NCBI RefSeq assembly: GCF_014873495.1
Contig: NZ_JADBGF010000001.1
Span: 8,804,001-8,868,000, forward strand
From: Streptomyces stelliscabiei
Lineage (GTDB): Bacteria; Actinomycetota; Actinomycetes; Streptomycetales; Streptomycetaceae
Direction of reading: 5' to 3'
Length of the DNA: 64,000 nt
Below the pieces are notes generated by a model. The model was not told the DNA's origin and did no database searches. It was given only the letters and a program-made list of their open reading frames with translations. Numbering within the stretch: position 1 is the stretch's first letter; the number at the start of each line of letters is the position of its first letter. Shown in pieces: positions 8,821-17,730 of this stretch. A program made the position numbers and the translations under genes.

Positions 8821-11028
8821 CTACAGCTCCTTGATCCTGACGTCCCGGTAGGAGACGACGTCGGTCGTGCCGTGCACCTGGAGGCCGAGGTAGCCCGAGG
8901 CGAACCGGCGCCCGTCGGTGCCCGGGTCGTCCGCGCGGGGCGGGGCGAAGTCCTGGCCGCCGGTGTTGTCGAACTCGTTGATCAGGACGCCGTTGCGGAA
9001 GACCGAGTAGTGCTGGTCGACCACGCGGATCTCGTAGTCGTTCCAGGTGCCCTTCTGGGTGACGCCCGCGCCGGCGAGCCCCACGCGGTCGAAGCCGTAG
9101 ACCGACCCGGTCTTGTACATGTCGCCGTCGGGCCGGTCGAAGACCTGCACCTCATGGCCGTACTTGATGGCCACCCACTCCGGCCGTGACTCCTCCGGGT
9201 GGTCGTGGACCCCGGGGAAGCGGACGAACACACCGGAGTTGGCGTTGCCCGTGCCGGGGGCGTCGTCGCGCCACTGCAGGCGCAGCGAGAAATCGCCGTA
9301 CTTCCGCTCGGGGAACCACAGCATGCCGAGCCCGGCCTTCGTGGTGCCGGAGGTGATGGAGCCGTCGGCGTTCCGCGCGAACGAACCGCCCCCCACCTGC
9401 TGCCACTTGGCGAACGACTCGGCCGTGCCGTCGAGGATCGTGCGGTAGCCCTCCGTCTGGCCGGGCCGGCCGATGCCGGACTTCTCCGCCGCCTGGCGTA
9501 CGGCGGTGTGCTCACGCGGGTCGACGACCCCGTCCTTGAGCAGCTTGCCGAGGACGGTGTCCACGTGCTTCAGGAACAGGGCGTGGGACGTCCACTCCTT
9601 CTCGTCCTCGATCAACTCGTTGATGCGGCACCGGTTGTTGGTCACCCGGTTCGGCACACCCGAGTCGACCGTGCCCACGAAGACGGTCGACCGCTCGTCG
9701 TACTCGGCGCAGGCGGGGGCCGGAACCCCGCCGCCCGCGACGACGGTGAAGCTCACCGACCGCGCGGCAGCCGTGTTGCCCGCCTTGTCGCTCGCCCGGT
9801 AGGTCACCGTGTGGGTGCTCGCCCGGTCGACCACCACGGGCGCGGTGTAGGCGAGATAGGGGCCGCCGTCCAGCGCGTACTCGACCGCGGCGACACCCGA
9901 ACCGCCGTGGTCGGTCGCGCTGACGGTGACCTTCGCGCTCCTGAGGTACGCGCCGGCGGAGTTCCGTTCGCCCTCGACGGTCACGCCCGTCACCGGGGGA
10001 GTGGTGTCGGCGGCGGGCGGGGCGACGACGGTGAAGGAGACGTTCTTCTCGGCCGCGACGTTGCCCGCCCTGTCCGTGGCCCGGTACCGCACCGTGTGCG
10101 TGCCGGCCTCGTGCACCATCACGGGGGCGGAGTACGGCTGCCAGGCCCCCGAGTCGCCCAGCGCGTACTCGATGGTGTTGACGCCCGATCCGGTGTCCGA
10201 GGCGGTGACGGTGACGGTCGCCATGGACACGTAGTCGCCCCGCGGGTTCTTCTCGCCGGCCACCGTCGCCGAGGTCTCCGGCGCGGTCGTGTCGTCCGTC
10301 GGCGGTGCCACGACCGTGAACCCGACGTTCTTCTCGGCCGCCGTGTTGCCCGCCTTGTCGACCGCGCGGTAGCGGACCTTGTGCGTGCCGACCCGGTCGA
10401 TCACCACGGGCGTGGTGTACGGCAGCCAGGCGCCGTCGTCGCCGACCGCGTACTCGACCCGTTCGACCCCGGAGCCGCCCGTGTCGGTCGCCCGCACCGT
10501 CACCGACGCCGAACCGACGTACGCGCCCTGCGCGTTCCGCGTCCCGGCGACCTCGGCCGACGTCTGAGGCGCGGTGGTGTCCTCGCCGGTGCCCTCCGTC
10601 ACCACGAGGATGCCCTGCATCTGACCGTGCCCGGGGATCGTGCAGTAGTACCGGTAGCGGCCCGGGGTGAGCGTGACCTCGGTGGTGTGCCGGCCGCCCT
10701 GGTCGTCGCCGGGGTTGGCCAGGATGTTGAGCGGGACGTCGTTGTTGTACTCCGGGTCGGAGACGTCGAACGTCAGGGTGTGCGGCATCCCCATGGTGTT
10801 GCCGGTCGCCCTGCTGTTCTCGAAGACGATGGTGGCGGGGCCCGCCACCGCGGTCTGCGGGACGGTCAGGTACTTGGTGATGTCGTCACCGGCGGTCCAG
10901 GTCAGCACCTGGGCGGCCGCGTCCGGGGCCGATGCCTGCCCGGTGCGGCCGGACGCGGGCGTCGAGGTGAGCCCGAGCACCATCAGCAGGGCCGCCAGCA
11001 GGGCCGCCCACACACGTCTGTCCCGCAT
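8821..11028 (-). CDS. Secreted blue-copper / Ig-like repeat / DUF1080 (3-keto-disaccharide hydrolase-like) protein
   Basis: A 735-residue exported protein. Signal peptide: residues 1-26. Residues ~40-145 form a plastocyanin-like domain with the full type-1 copper set His83, Cys129, His134 and Met137 (MPHTL ... YYCTIPGHGQM). Three ~92-residue OmpL47/Ig-like repeats follow (each begins DTTxPxT and ends xAGNxAA...FTVVA). After a Cys-containing linker with 'CRINELIEDEKEW', the last ~200 residues form a DUF1080 lectin-like/glycoside-hydrolase domain (LQWRDDAPGTGNANSGVFVR, YEIRVVDQHYSVFRNG). The ATG overlaps the stop of the ThuA/PQQ gene by one base (TGATG), so translation is probably coupled. The domains suggest a role in oxidising or hydrolysing extracellular sugars; the substrate is unknown. 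Confidence 0.85.
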   Translation of the reverse strand: MRDRRVWAALLAALLMVLGLTSTPASGRTGQASAPDAAAQVLTWTAGDDITKYLTVPQTAVAGPATIVFENSRATGNTMGMPHTLTFDVSDPEYNNDVPLNILANPGDDQGGRHTTEVTLTPGRYRYYCTIPGHGQMQGILVVTEGTGEDTTAPQTSAEVAGTRNAQGAYVGSASVTVRATDTGGSGVERVEYAVGDDGAWLPYTTPVVIDRVGTHKVRYRAVDKAGNTAAEKNVGFTVVAPPTDDTTAPETSATVAGEKNPRGDYVSMATVTVTASDTGSGVNTIEYALGDSGAWQPYSAPVMVHEAGTHTVRYRATDRAGNVAAEKNVSFTVVAPPAADTTPPVTGVTVEGERNSAGAYLRSAKVTVSATDHGGSGVAAVEYALDGGPYLAYTAPVVVDRASTHTVTYRASDKAGNTAAARSVSFTVVAGGGVPAPACAEYDERSTVFVGTVDSGVPNRVTNNRCRINELIEDEKEWTSHALFLKHVDTVLGKLLKDGVVDPREHTAVRQAAEKSGIGRPGQTEGYRTILDGTAESFAKWQQVGGGSFARNADGSITSGTTKAGLGMLWFPERKYGDFSLRLQWRDDAPGTGNANSGVFVRFPGVHDHPEESRPEWVAIKYGHEVQVFDRPDGDMYKTGSVYGFDRVGLAGAGVTQKGTWNDYEIRVVDQHYSVFRNGVLINEFDNTGGQDFAPPRADDPGTDGRRFASGYLGLQVHGTTDVVSYRDVRIKEL

Positions 11029-13508
11029 CACTCCGCCTTCCTCGCCAGCTCGTCGGCCGCGGGCGTCGGACCGCCGCCCGTGTAGGTGACGCGCCACAGC
11101 GCCGACTTGGCGTCCGAGGTGAAGAACCCGCGTCCGTAGTCGAGGACGTACAGTGCGCCGTCCGGTCCGAACTTCCAGTCCATGAGGTTCCTGATGCCGT
11201 CGGCCCCGACGGGCACGATCTTCTTCAGCGACTCCGCGTGGACCGGGAGTCCGCCGCTGCCCTGGTTCTTCGGGTCCATGACCACCGCGTGGCGCGGCTG
11301 GTCGGCGTCGTAGAAGTCGCCGACGAACCACTTGCCGTCCCAGTAGGCGGGCCAGCGCGCCGAGTTGTCACCGGAAGCGGAGTACCGGTAGACCGGTCCG
11401 TTCATCGTGGCCTGGCCGCCGCCCTTGAGCCACGGCAGCAGGTACGTCGCCTCCTCGTTCTTGTACGAGGGCAGGCCGTCGGCGTCCCGGGGGAAGTCGG
11501 GGGCGCCTCCCTGCGGCGAGTACCAGATGTTGTTGCCGGTCACCGGGGGCAGGTTGACGAGCCCGTCGTTGTTCGGGGACTCGTTCTTCGGGTGGTCGCA
11601 GTCGTACCAACCCAGCGGCTTGGACGGGTCCGGCAGATTACGGTCCCGGTAGGGCTGCTTGTTGCCCATGCAGTACGGCCAGCCCCGGTTGCCGGCCTCG
11701 GTGATGGCGGCGAAGGTGTCGTACTTCGCCGGGCCCCAGGTCGTCGAGGGCGCGCCGGCGTCCGGGCCGACCCAGCCGGCGTAGAGGACGTCCGTCTTTC
11801 GGTCGACGAAGATCCGCGCGGGGTTCCTGACGCCCATCACATAGATCTCGCCGCGGGTCTTGCCGCCGCCCTCGGCGGTCTCCTTGCCGGTGAACAGGTT
11901 CCCCGGGGGCAGGGTGTAGGTGCCGTCGGGCTCCGGGTGGATGCGGAGTATCTTGCCGTTGAGGTTGTTGGTGTTGCCGGCGGTGCGGCGGGCGTCGGCG
12001 AACGAGAGGCCCTCGTAGTTCGGTTCGGGGTTGTTGCCCGAGTAACCACCGCTGAATCCGCTGGAGTTGTTGTCCCCGGTGGCGATGTACAGGTTGCCCT
12101 TGGAGTCCCAGGTCATCCCGCCGCCCGCGTGGCAGCAGCTGTGGATCTGCACCGGCCACGTGAGCAGGGTCTTCTCGCCGGCCAGGTCGAGCTTGTTCGT
12201 CGTGAGGTCGAGGGTGAAGCGGGAGACGCGGCGCTCGGCCGTGCGGGTGTCGCGGTCGATGCGGGAGTGCGGGGTGTAGTGGAGATACACCCAGCCGTTC
12301 TGCTGGAAGCCCGGGTCCAGCTCGATGCCCAGCAGCCCCTCCTCGACCTTGATCAGCTCGTCGCCGCCGCCCTTGTTGCCGAAGACGGTGAGCGCGCCGG
12401 CGAGGGTGACCTGCTTGGTCTTCGGGTCGTAGACGTGGATCTCGCCCTTGCCCTTGCCGATGTCGGGGTTGTTCCAGTCCGTGACCACGGGCTTGGACGA
12501 GTCGGCGCCGCCCCGGCCGATGTAGAGGACCCGTCCGTCGGGCGCGGTGACCAGGCCGTGCGGCTCGCCGATCTGGTCGTTCTGCCCCGGCTGGTTGGGC
12601 CGGGTCAGCCGCTCGGCCTTGTAGTTGGCGTCGATGGTGGCCTTGCAGTCGGCCCGCGCCAGGCGGGAGGTCCACAGCAGGGCGCCGCGCAGGTGCGTAC
12701 GGAAGTCCGTCTCGTCGTACGCCTGGACGGTCCCGCCCATGGCGGTGTAGAAGGAACGGCCGCCGTCGTAGTCACGGCACCAACTCACCGGGTGGTCCCA
12801 GCCGTTGGCGCTCGATCCCGGCTGGTACGTGGACTCGCGGACCCGGGCCACGGTGTGCACCGTGCCGGACGGGTTCTTCGTCCAGTTGAGCCACTTGTCC
12901 GGCCGCTTCCACTGCACGGGCAGATCCTTGGTGGCCGGATGCCGCCGGTCGCCCACCTCGACGGTCGCCCGCTGTACGCCCGCCGGGCTCGACGCGGCCG
13001 GGCGGGCTCCGATCAGGCCCGTGAACCAGTCCGAGTACGGCTCGGCGCGGGCCGCGTCATGGACGCCGACGAAACCGCCGCCCGCCTCCATGTAGGTCTC
13101 CAGCCCCGCCTCCTGTTCGGGATCGAGGACGTCACCGCCGCCGGTGAGGAAGACGACGGCGTTGAATCCGCTCAGCCGGTCCTCGTCGGTGAAGACGGAC
13201 GCGTCTCCGGTGGCGACGACCCCGAACCGCTCGGAGGCCGGACCCGACAGGCCGATCCGCTCGATCGCCTCGATCCCGGCGTTCACGACGGGCGACTCGT
13301 CCCCGGCCGCCGCGGAGCCGTGGAAGATCAGCACCCGGGGTCCGGACCCGCCCGGCGGCGACGTGATCGACATCGTTGTCAGCGGCGGTTCCGGCGCCTG
13401 GCCCGCGTGGGCCGCGGGGCCCGACAGGAGCCCCGCGGTGACGACCGAAGCGGTCAGCGTGGCCGCCCAGGCCCGTCTCTTGGCGTCGCTCAACCCTCGT
13501 AAGTACAT
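11028..13508 (-). CDS. Secreted ThuA-domain / PQQ-dependent sugar dehydrogenase-like fusion
   Basis: An 826-residue exported protein with a signal peptide ending near AHAGQA (~residue 36). Residues ~57-283 are a ThuA-like (trehalose utilisation, glutamine-amidotransferase-fold) domain with FLTGGGDVLD, GGGFVGVHDA and 'CRDYDGGRSFYTAMGG'. Residues ~310-810 form a glucose/sorbosone-dehydrogenase beta-propeller. Residues that bind PQQ in soluble glucose dehydrogenase have visible counterparts: His460 (SCCHAGGG) and Arg561-Asn562 (MGVRNP). Expected chemistry is oxidation of a sugar or polyol outside the cell with electrons passed to an acceptor. GGAGG lies 5 bases before the ATG. It is first gene of a two-gene operon with the blue-copper protein and divergent from the laccase gene. 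Confidence 0.87.
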   Translation of the reverse strand: MYLRGLSDAKRRAWAATLTASVVTAGLLSGPAAHAGQAPEPPLTTMSITSPPGGSGPRVLIFHGSAAAGDESPVVNAGIEAIERIGLSGPASERFGVVATGDASVFTDEDRLSGFNAVVFLTGGGDVLDPEQEAGLETYMEAGGGFVGVHDAARAEPYSDWFTGLIGARPAASSPAGVQRATVEVGDRRHPATKDLPVQWKRPDKWLNWTKNPSGTVHTVARVRESTYQPGSSANGWDHPVSWCRDYDGGRSFYTAMGGTVQAYDETDFRTHLRGALLWTSRLARADCKATIDANYKAERLTRPNQPGQNDQIGEPHGLVTAPDGRVLYIGRGGADSSKPVVTDWNNPDIGKGKGEIHVYDPKTKQVTLAGALTVFGNKGGGDELIKVEEGLLGIELDPGFQQNGWVYLHYTPHSRIDRDTRTAERRVSRFTLDLTTNKLDLAGEKTLLTWPVQIHSCCHAGGGMTWDSKGNLYIATGDNNSSGFSGGYSGNNPEPNYEGLSFADARRTAGNTNNLNGKILRIHPEPDGTYTLPPGNLFTGKETAEGGGKTRGEIYVMGVRNPARIFVDRKTDVLYAGWVGPDAGAPSTTWGPAKYDTFAAITEAGNRGWPYCMGNKQPYRDRNLPDPSKPLGWYDCDHPKNESPNNDGLVNLPPVTGNNIWYSPQGGAPDFPRDADGLPSYKNEEATYLLPWLKGGGQATMNGPVYRYSASGDNSARWPAYWDGKWFVGDFYDADQPRHAVVMDPKNQGSGGLPVHAESLKKIVPVGADGIRNLMDWKFGPDGALYVLDYGRGFFTSDAKSALWRVTYTGGGPTPAADELARKAE

Positions 13509-13542
13509 GGGCACCTCCTCGGTCACAGCAACAGCGCCATGG

Positions 13543-13582
13543 AAGCTAGCCCCCATTTGCGCGGCTCGCCAAGACCTATGAC
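13543..13582 (-). promoter_or_regulatory. Promoter of the ThuA/PQQ operon
   Basis: On the minus strand TTGGCG (13567-13572) and TAGCTT (13543-13548) are separated by 18 bases, a plausible housekeeping promoter. The -35 lies inside the 16-base plus-strand string CGCCAAGACCTATGAC (13567-13582), which recurs with 14/16 identity at the GH64 promoter (20954-20969), suggesting a shared regulator. Confidence 0.5.
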
Positions 13583-13698
13583 CGGAATGGTGCGAACTTT
13601 GTCCTGGGTGTGGAGAAACCGCTGGGGTGCCGCTACCGTCACACAGGTTGATCACAGGTGCGTCTCCGCAAGATCCGTATGAGCATGGGGAGTTCCGC

Positions 13699-14733
13699 AT
13701 GGACGCGATGGACAGACGAGGGTTCAGCAGGCGGGTGCTGCTGGGCGGCGCGGCCGCCGCGACATCGTTGTCCGTGGCCATCGAGACCGTCACCGCCCCC
13801 GAGGCCGTCAGCGCCGCCGGACGGGCGAGGACGGCTCCGGCGGGCGGCGAGGTCAAGCACATCAAGATGTACGCCGAGAAGCTGTCCGACGGGCAGATGG
13901 GCTACGGCTTCGAGAAGGGCAAGGCCTCCATACCGGGCCCGCTGATCGAGCTCAACGAGGGCGACACGCTGCACATCGAGTTCGAGAACACGATGGACGT
14001 GACGGCGAGTCTGCATGTGCACGGCCTCGACTACGAGACCTCCAGCGACGGCACCAAGCTGAACAGGAGCGAAGTCGAGCCCGGCGGCACCCGCACCTAC
14101 ACCTGGCGCACGCACGCCCCCGGCGCCCGTCCGGACGGCACCTGGCGGGCGGGCAGCGCCGGCTACTGGCACTACCACGACCACGCCGTCGGCACCGCAC
14201 ACGGCACCGGCGGCATCCGCAAGGGCCTCTACGGCCCGGTCGTCGTCCGCCGCAAGGGTGATGTGCTGCCCGACAAGACCGTCACCGTCGTCTTCAACGA
14301 CCTGCGCATCAACAACAAGCCCGCCCACACCGGCCCCGACTTCGACGCCACCGTCGGTGACCGCGTCGAGTTCGTCGTCATCACGCACGGCGAGTACTAC
14401 CACACCTTCCACATGCACGGTCACCGCTGGGCCGACAACCGCACCGGCATGCTCACCGGCCCCGACGACCCCAGCCAGATCATCGACAACAAGATCGTCG
14501 GACCCGCCGACTCCTTCGGCTTCCAGATCATCGCGGGCGAGGGGGTCGGGGCGGGCGCCTGGATGTACCACTGCCATGTCCAGAGCCACTCCGACATGGG
14601 CATGGCGGGCCTGTTCCTGGTCCGCAAGACGGACGGCACGGTTCCGGGGTACGAGCCGCACAAGCCGCACGTGGCCGTCGATCCGGGGGCGACCGACACG
14701 GCGGGCGGGTCCGGGGCCGCGCACGACCACTGA
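13699..14733 (+). CDS. Small laccase (two-domain multicopper oxidase)
   Basis: A 344-residue exported oxidase closely matching Streptomyces small laccase SLAC (about 343 residues). A twin-arginine signal (FSRRVLLGG, residues 9-17) implies folded, copper-loaded export. All copper motifs are present: LHVHG, YWHYHDH, HTFHMHGHRW and HCHVQSHSDM, giving the type 1 and trinuclear type 2/3 sites across a trimer. It couples one-electron oxidation of phenols or a protein donor to reduction of oxygen to water. ATG 13699 is preceded by GGGGAG with 7-base spacing. It is divergent from the ThuA/PQQ-cupredoxin operon, whose products could feed it electrons. Confidence 0.95.
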   Translation: MDAMDRRGFSRRVLLGGAAAATSLSVAIETVTAPEAVSAAGRARTAPAGGEVKHIKMYAEKLSDGQMGYGFEKGKASIPGPLIELNEGDTLHIEFENTMDVTASLHVHGLDYETSSDGTKLNRSEVEPGGTRTYTWRTHAPGARPDGTWRAGSAGYWHYHDHAVGTAHGTGGIRKGLYGPVVVRRKGDVLPDKTVTVVFNDLRINNKPAHTGPDFDATVGDRVEFVVITHGEYYHTFHMHGHRWADNRTGMLTGPDDPSQIIDNKIVGPADSFGFQIIAGEGVGAGAWMYHCHVQSHSDMGMAGLFLVRKTDGTVPGYEPHKPHVAVDPGATDTAGGSGAAHDH

Positions 14734-14776
14734 CAGAGGGGCAGGACGGCCGCCCCCCCCGCAACGGTTCGCGCCC

Positions 14777-15643
14777 CTACGACGCCTCGACCTCGAAGAC
14801 GGACCACTCGATGTACGGCTCCTCCTGGACGTACAGACGCGACCCCCGGCTCACGACCCGGCGCCGTCGGCCGGGAGGGGTGCCGTCCGGCCGGGTCAGC
14901 AGCGCCGTGCCGGTGGTCTCGACGGAGGTCTCGGTGAGGCGCGCCAGGGTGAGCAGGTCGTGGGCGCCCCGGTAGCCGCCGAGGAACGCGACCCGCTCCT
15001 CGTGCACGGCCACGCCCTTCGCGCCGCGCACCTCCGTCGTACGCGCGCGGAACGAGTCGTCGCCCCCGATCTCCACCAACGGGAACCGCGTGTAGGGGTA
15101 CACCCAGGTCGCGGCACGGCCCACATTGAGGGCGTAGCAGTCGGCGATCTGGTCGACGCCCGCAGGCGGCCGGTACTCCCACAGCGGTGTGCCCGTACCG
15201 CTCCAGCGGCGGGCGCCCGGCGCGCTCAGCGGGTCGCCGAAGACGCCCTCGTCGAAGTAGCCGACCCACAGATCACCCGCCTCGTCGGTCAGCAGGTGCT
15301 CGATGCCGTCACCGACGCGGAACGCCCACGCGGGGCGGCCCAGCGCGTCGAAGACCTGCACCTGGTCGTCGCCGTCACGACTGCGCGCGTCGGCGACGAC
15401 GAAACCGCCGTCCGGGAGGGAGCCTAGTTGGGGGAAACGGGCCGACACCGGGCCGAGCCACGTCGTGCGGGAGCCGCCGTCCGTGACCGTGACGACCAGG
15501 GCGTCGTACGGCGTCGGGGGCTTCGCGTGCTCGGTCAGCAGCCAGTGGACGCCGCCGAACGCGTCGACCGTGCTGTGCCGGAGGTGCAGATCGCGGTACG
15601 CACGCGGCAGGCGGGCGTACGGGGACAGGCGCTCAGCCCTCAT
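14777..15643 (-). CDS. Conserved hypothetical beta-propeller-like protein
   Basis: 288 residues, no signal peptide or membrane segment. Short strand-rich stretches such as GGFVVADARSRDGDDQVQVFDALGRPAWAFRVG, LLTDEAGDLWVGYFDEGVFG and 'DCYALNV' resemble NHL/SMP-30-like propeller blades, so a beta-propeller is likely, but I see no catalytic residues. It is divergent from the LacI regulator gene; a GAGCGCTC palindrome between them could control both. Function not recognised. Confidence 0.7.
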   Translation of the reverse strand: MRAERLSPYARLPRAYRDLHLRHSTVDAFGGVHWLLTEHAKPPTPYDALVVTVTDGGSRTTWLGPVSARFPQLGSLPDGGFVVADARSRDGDDQVQVFDALGRPAWAFRVGDGIEHLLTDEAGDLWVGYFDEGVFGDPLSAPGARRWSGTGTPLWEYRPPAGVDQIADCYALNVGRAATWVYPYTRFPLVEIGGDDSFRARTTEVRGAKGVAVHEERVAFLGGYRGAHDLLTLARLTETSVETTGTALLTRPDGTPPGRRRRVVSRGSRLYVQEEPYIEWSVFEVEAS

Positions 15644-15726
15644 GGGCCTTTCTCATGGTCATCCGAGGATCCTCGACGAGCGACAGCCCCGTGCGCAACG
15701 GGATTTCGGGGCACCGGCCGATGATC

Positions 15727-15740
15727 AGGGAGCGCTCTCA
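15727..15740. promoter_or_regulatory. LacI-family operator candidate before the LacI gene
   Basis: AGGGAGCGCTCTCA is a near-palindrome with core GAGCGCTC at 15730-15737. It resembles the CebR-type site TGGGAGCGCTCCCA and the perfect copy at 20970-20983 (12/14 identical). It lies 56 bases before the GTG of the LacI gene, as expected for autoregulation. Confidence 0.6.
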
Positions 15741-15795
15741 ACGCCACCCCTCCGGGGCTATCCTGAGCGCACCCGCCCCGGAGGAGAGTCCCCAA

Positions 15796-16854
15796 GTGAC
15801 CGAGACAGCGTCGCGCCCCACGTTGGAGGCCGTGGCCGCGCGGGCCGGGGTGTCCAGGGCGACGGTCTCGCGGGTGGTGAACGGGGGCGAGGGCGTACGG
15901 GAAGCGCTGGTCGAGCGGGTGCGCAGGGCGGTCGACGAACTCGGGTACGTACCGAACCAGGCGGCCCGCAGCCTCGTCACCCGGCGGCACGACGCGGTGG
16001 CCGTGGTGATCGCCGAACCGGAGACCAGGGTCTTCGCCGACCCCTTCTTCGCCCTCCAGCTCCGGGGCATCAGCAAGGAGTTGACCGTGCACGACTCCCA
16101 GCTCGTCCTGCTGCTCACCGAGGGCCCGGAGGACTACGCGCGCGTGGGCCGGTATCTCGCCGGCGGGCACGTCGACGGGGCACTCGTCTTCTCGCTGCAC
16201 CTCGACGACCCGCTGCCGGGCCTGATCCGGGGCGCCGGCGTCCCGGCCGTGTTCGGCGGCCGGCCCGGCTGGGCGGACGGCTCGCGCGGCGACACCCCCA
16301 CCGTGTACGTCGACAGCGACAACCGGGGCGGCGCCCGGGACGCCGTACGCCATCTCGTCGGCCTCGGCCGCACCCGGATCGCCCACATCACCGGGCCTCT
16401 CGACCAGACCTCCGCGGTGGACCGGCTCGACGGGTTCCGGGACGTCATGGTGGACGCCGACCCCCGGCTGATCGTCGAGGGCGACTTCACCCCGGCGGGC
16501 GGGGAGCGCGCGATGCGGGCACTGCTCGACCGGTGTCCTGAGGTGGACGCGGTGTTCGCCGCCAACGACGTGTCCGCGTCCGGGGCGCTGCGTGTGCTGC
16601 GGGAGCGGGGGCGGCGGGTGCCCGAGGACGTCGCGGTGGTCGGCTTCGACGACATGCTGCCGGTGGCCGAGCACTCCGATCCACCGCTGACGACGGTCCG
16701 TCAGGACATCGAGGAGATGGGCCGGTTGATGGCCCGGCTGCTGCTCCGTGGCCTGGACCGGCGGGTCGCCGGCGAACAGGCCGCCCAGGAGCCGGTCGGC
16801 GCGCCGACCGGCGTGGTCCTCCCGACCACGCTGGTACGACGCGCCTCCGCGTAG
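15796..16854 (+). CDS. LacI-family transcriptional regulator
   Basis: 352 residues. The N-terminal LacI helix-turn-helix (TLEAVAARAGVSRATVSRVVNG, hinge region VPNQAARSLVTRR) is followed by a periplasmic-binding-protein-like sugar sensor domain (AVVIAEPETRVFADPFF, VDGALVFS, HITGP, AVFAANDVSASGALR, VAVVGFDDMLPVAE). It should repress sugar-utilisation genes until a sugar ligand binds. The start is GTG 15796 with GGAGGAG upstream; the longer frame reaching back to 15655 crosses the operator. A matching operator in front of the GH64 beta-1,3-glucanase gene makes a beta-glucan oligosaccharide a reasonable guess for the ligand. Confidence 0.9.
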   Translation: MTETASRPTLEAVAARAGVSRATVSRVVNGGEGVREALVERVRRAVDELGYVPNQAARSLVTRRHDAVAVVIAEPETRVFADPFFALQLRGISKELTVHDSQLVLLLTEGPEDYARVGRYLAGGHVDGALVFSLHLDDPLPGLIRGAGVPAVFGGRPGWADGSRGDTPTVYVDSDNRGGARDAVRHLVGLGRTRIAHITGPLDQTSAVDRLDGFRDVMVDADPRLIVEGDFTPAGGERAMRALLDRCPEVDAVFAANDVSASGALRVLRERGRRVPEDVAVVGFDDMLPVAEHSDPPLTTVRQDIEEMGRLMARLLLRGLDRRVAGEQAAQEPVGAPTGVVLPTTLVRRASA

Positions 16855-16864
16855 GAGCCCTGGC

Positions 16865-17323
16865 TCAGCAGACGACCCGGTCGAAGTAGAAGTGGTCGGC
16901 GCTGGTGATCTTCCGCCAGATGGCGTCCTTGCCACGGCGGTCCTCCGACTTCGCTTCCCTCGACTGGCCCCACCAGTGGTAGTAGGTCTTGCAGTCCTTC
17001 GGGAACCTCACGGCATCGGTGTCGTAGAACTTCGAGTAGTTGTCCTCCCGCTGTCCGGGGGACAGCCAGACTCGTGCCTTCTCGAAGTTGCCCACCCGCA
17101 CCGGGTTGCCGTGGCACGGCAGGTTGTCGCCGTTCTCCCAGGTGCCGTAGGAGTCGGCCCAGCAGTTGGAGATGGACACGTAGGCGTTGGTGTTGTTGTC
17201 CACCTCACCGCCGCACCCCGGGGTCGGACAGGTGTCCGCCGCCGCCGGACCGGTCAGCGTGGTCAGATTCATCGTCGCTGCGACCACGGTGACCAGTGCC
17301 GTGTATACGAAGCCTTTCCTCAA
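16865..17323 (-). CDS. Secreted small protein of unknown function
   Basis: About 152 residues with a clear signal peptide (RKGFVYTALVTVVAATMNLTTLTGPAAAD) and a cysteine-containing mature part (CPTPGCGGEVDNNTNAYVSISNCWADSYG ... CHGNP ... DCKTYY ... VVC), rich in Asn, Trp and Tyr. Neither an enzyme motif nor a known domain is recognised. The start is probably TTG at 17323 with GGGAGGG 7 bases upstream; no ATG or GTG fits the signal peptide. Convergent with the LacI gene (10 bp between stops) and divergent from the HTH/GH-like fusion gene. Confidence 0.65.
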   Translation of the reverse strand: MRKGFVYTALVTVVAATMNLTTLTGPAAADTCPTPGCGGEVDNNTNAYVSISNCWADSYGTWENGDNLPCHGNPVRVGNFEKARVWLSPGQREDNYSKFYDTDAVRFPKDCKTYYHWWGQSREAKSEDRRGKDAIWRKITSADHFYFDRVVC

Positions 17324-17730
17324 CAGGATTCCCTCCCTGGATGTCCCGGCGTCCCGCGGCACGTTCCGCAGAGTCCCCGCTCGGGACGGACGGGTGCGGA
17401 TGTCGTCAGCGCGGCGGCGTGCCGTGGTGCGTGTCCCCCCGTCACCGGTTCGACCGGCGAGGAAGATCTTCGGTGGCCGGAAACCGAAGGACAAGAGCGG
17501 CAGGGCAAGTTGGCACGCCTGGAACGCGGTCCACGCTCTGTACTGGGAGAACGCCGAGCGCTGGAACGCCTCCGCCGGAGTGGGCGGCCTCGGCGCACGA
17601 CCTGAGTACGCCGTCGGACGGGTTCTGTCGTGGCGAACCGGCGTTCGACGGTGGCGCATACTGTGCGCACGGCTGCCGGGGGGCGGCCCGGTACCAGCCC
17701 GATGCTGTGGCAGAAGACCAGGGGAACCGC
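17324..17730. other. Intergenic region without a convincing gene
   Basis: These 407 bases separate the secreted-protein gene from the HTH/GH-like gene. Reading frames cross the region on both strands, but their translations are Arg/Pro-rich or lack a start with a ribosome site. One plus-frame stretch around 17440-17600 contains Trp, Asn and Glu in a more protein-like mix, but it has no start, so I treat it as non-coding or a decayed remnant. No clear promoter pair was found. Confidence 0.4.

Noticed and set aside
17187..17730. Plus-strand frame with Trp/Asn-rich stretch before the HTH/GH-like gene
   Set aside because: No start codon with RBS, and it does not stay open with protein-like content. 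Possibly a decayed remnant, but unsupported.
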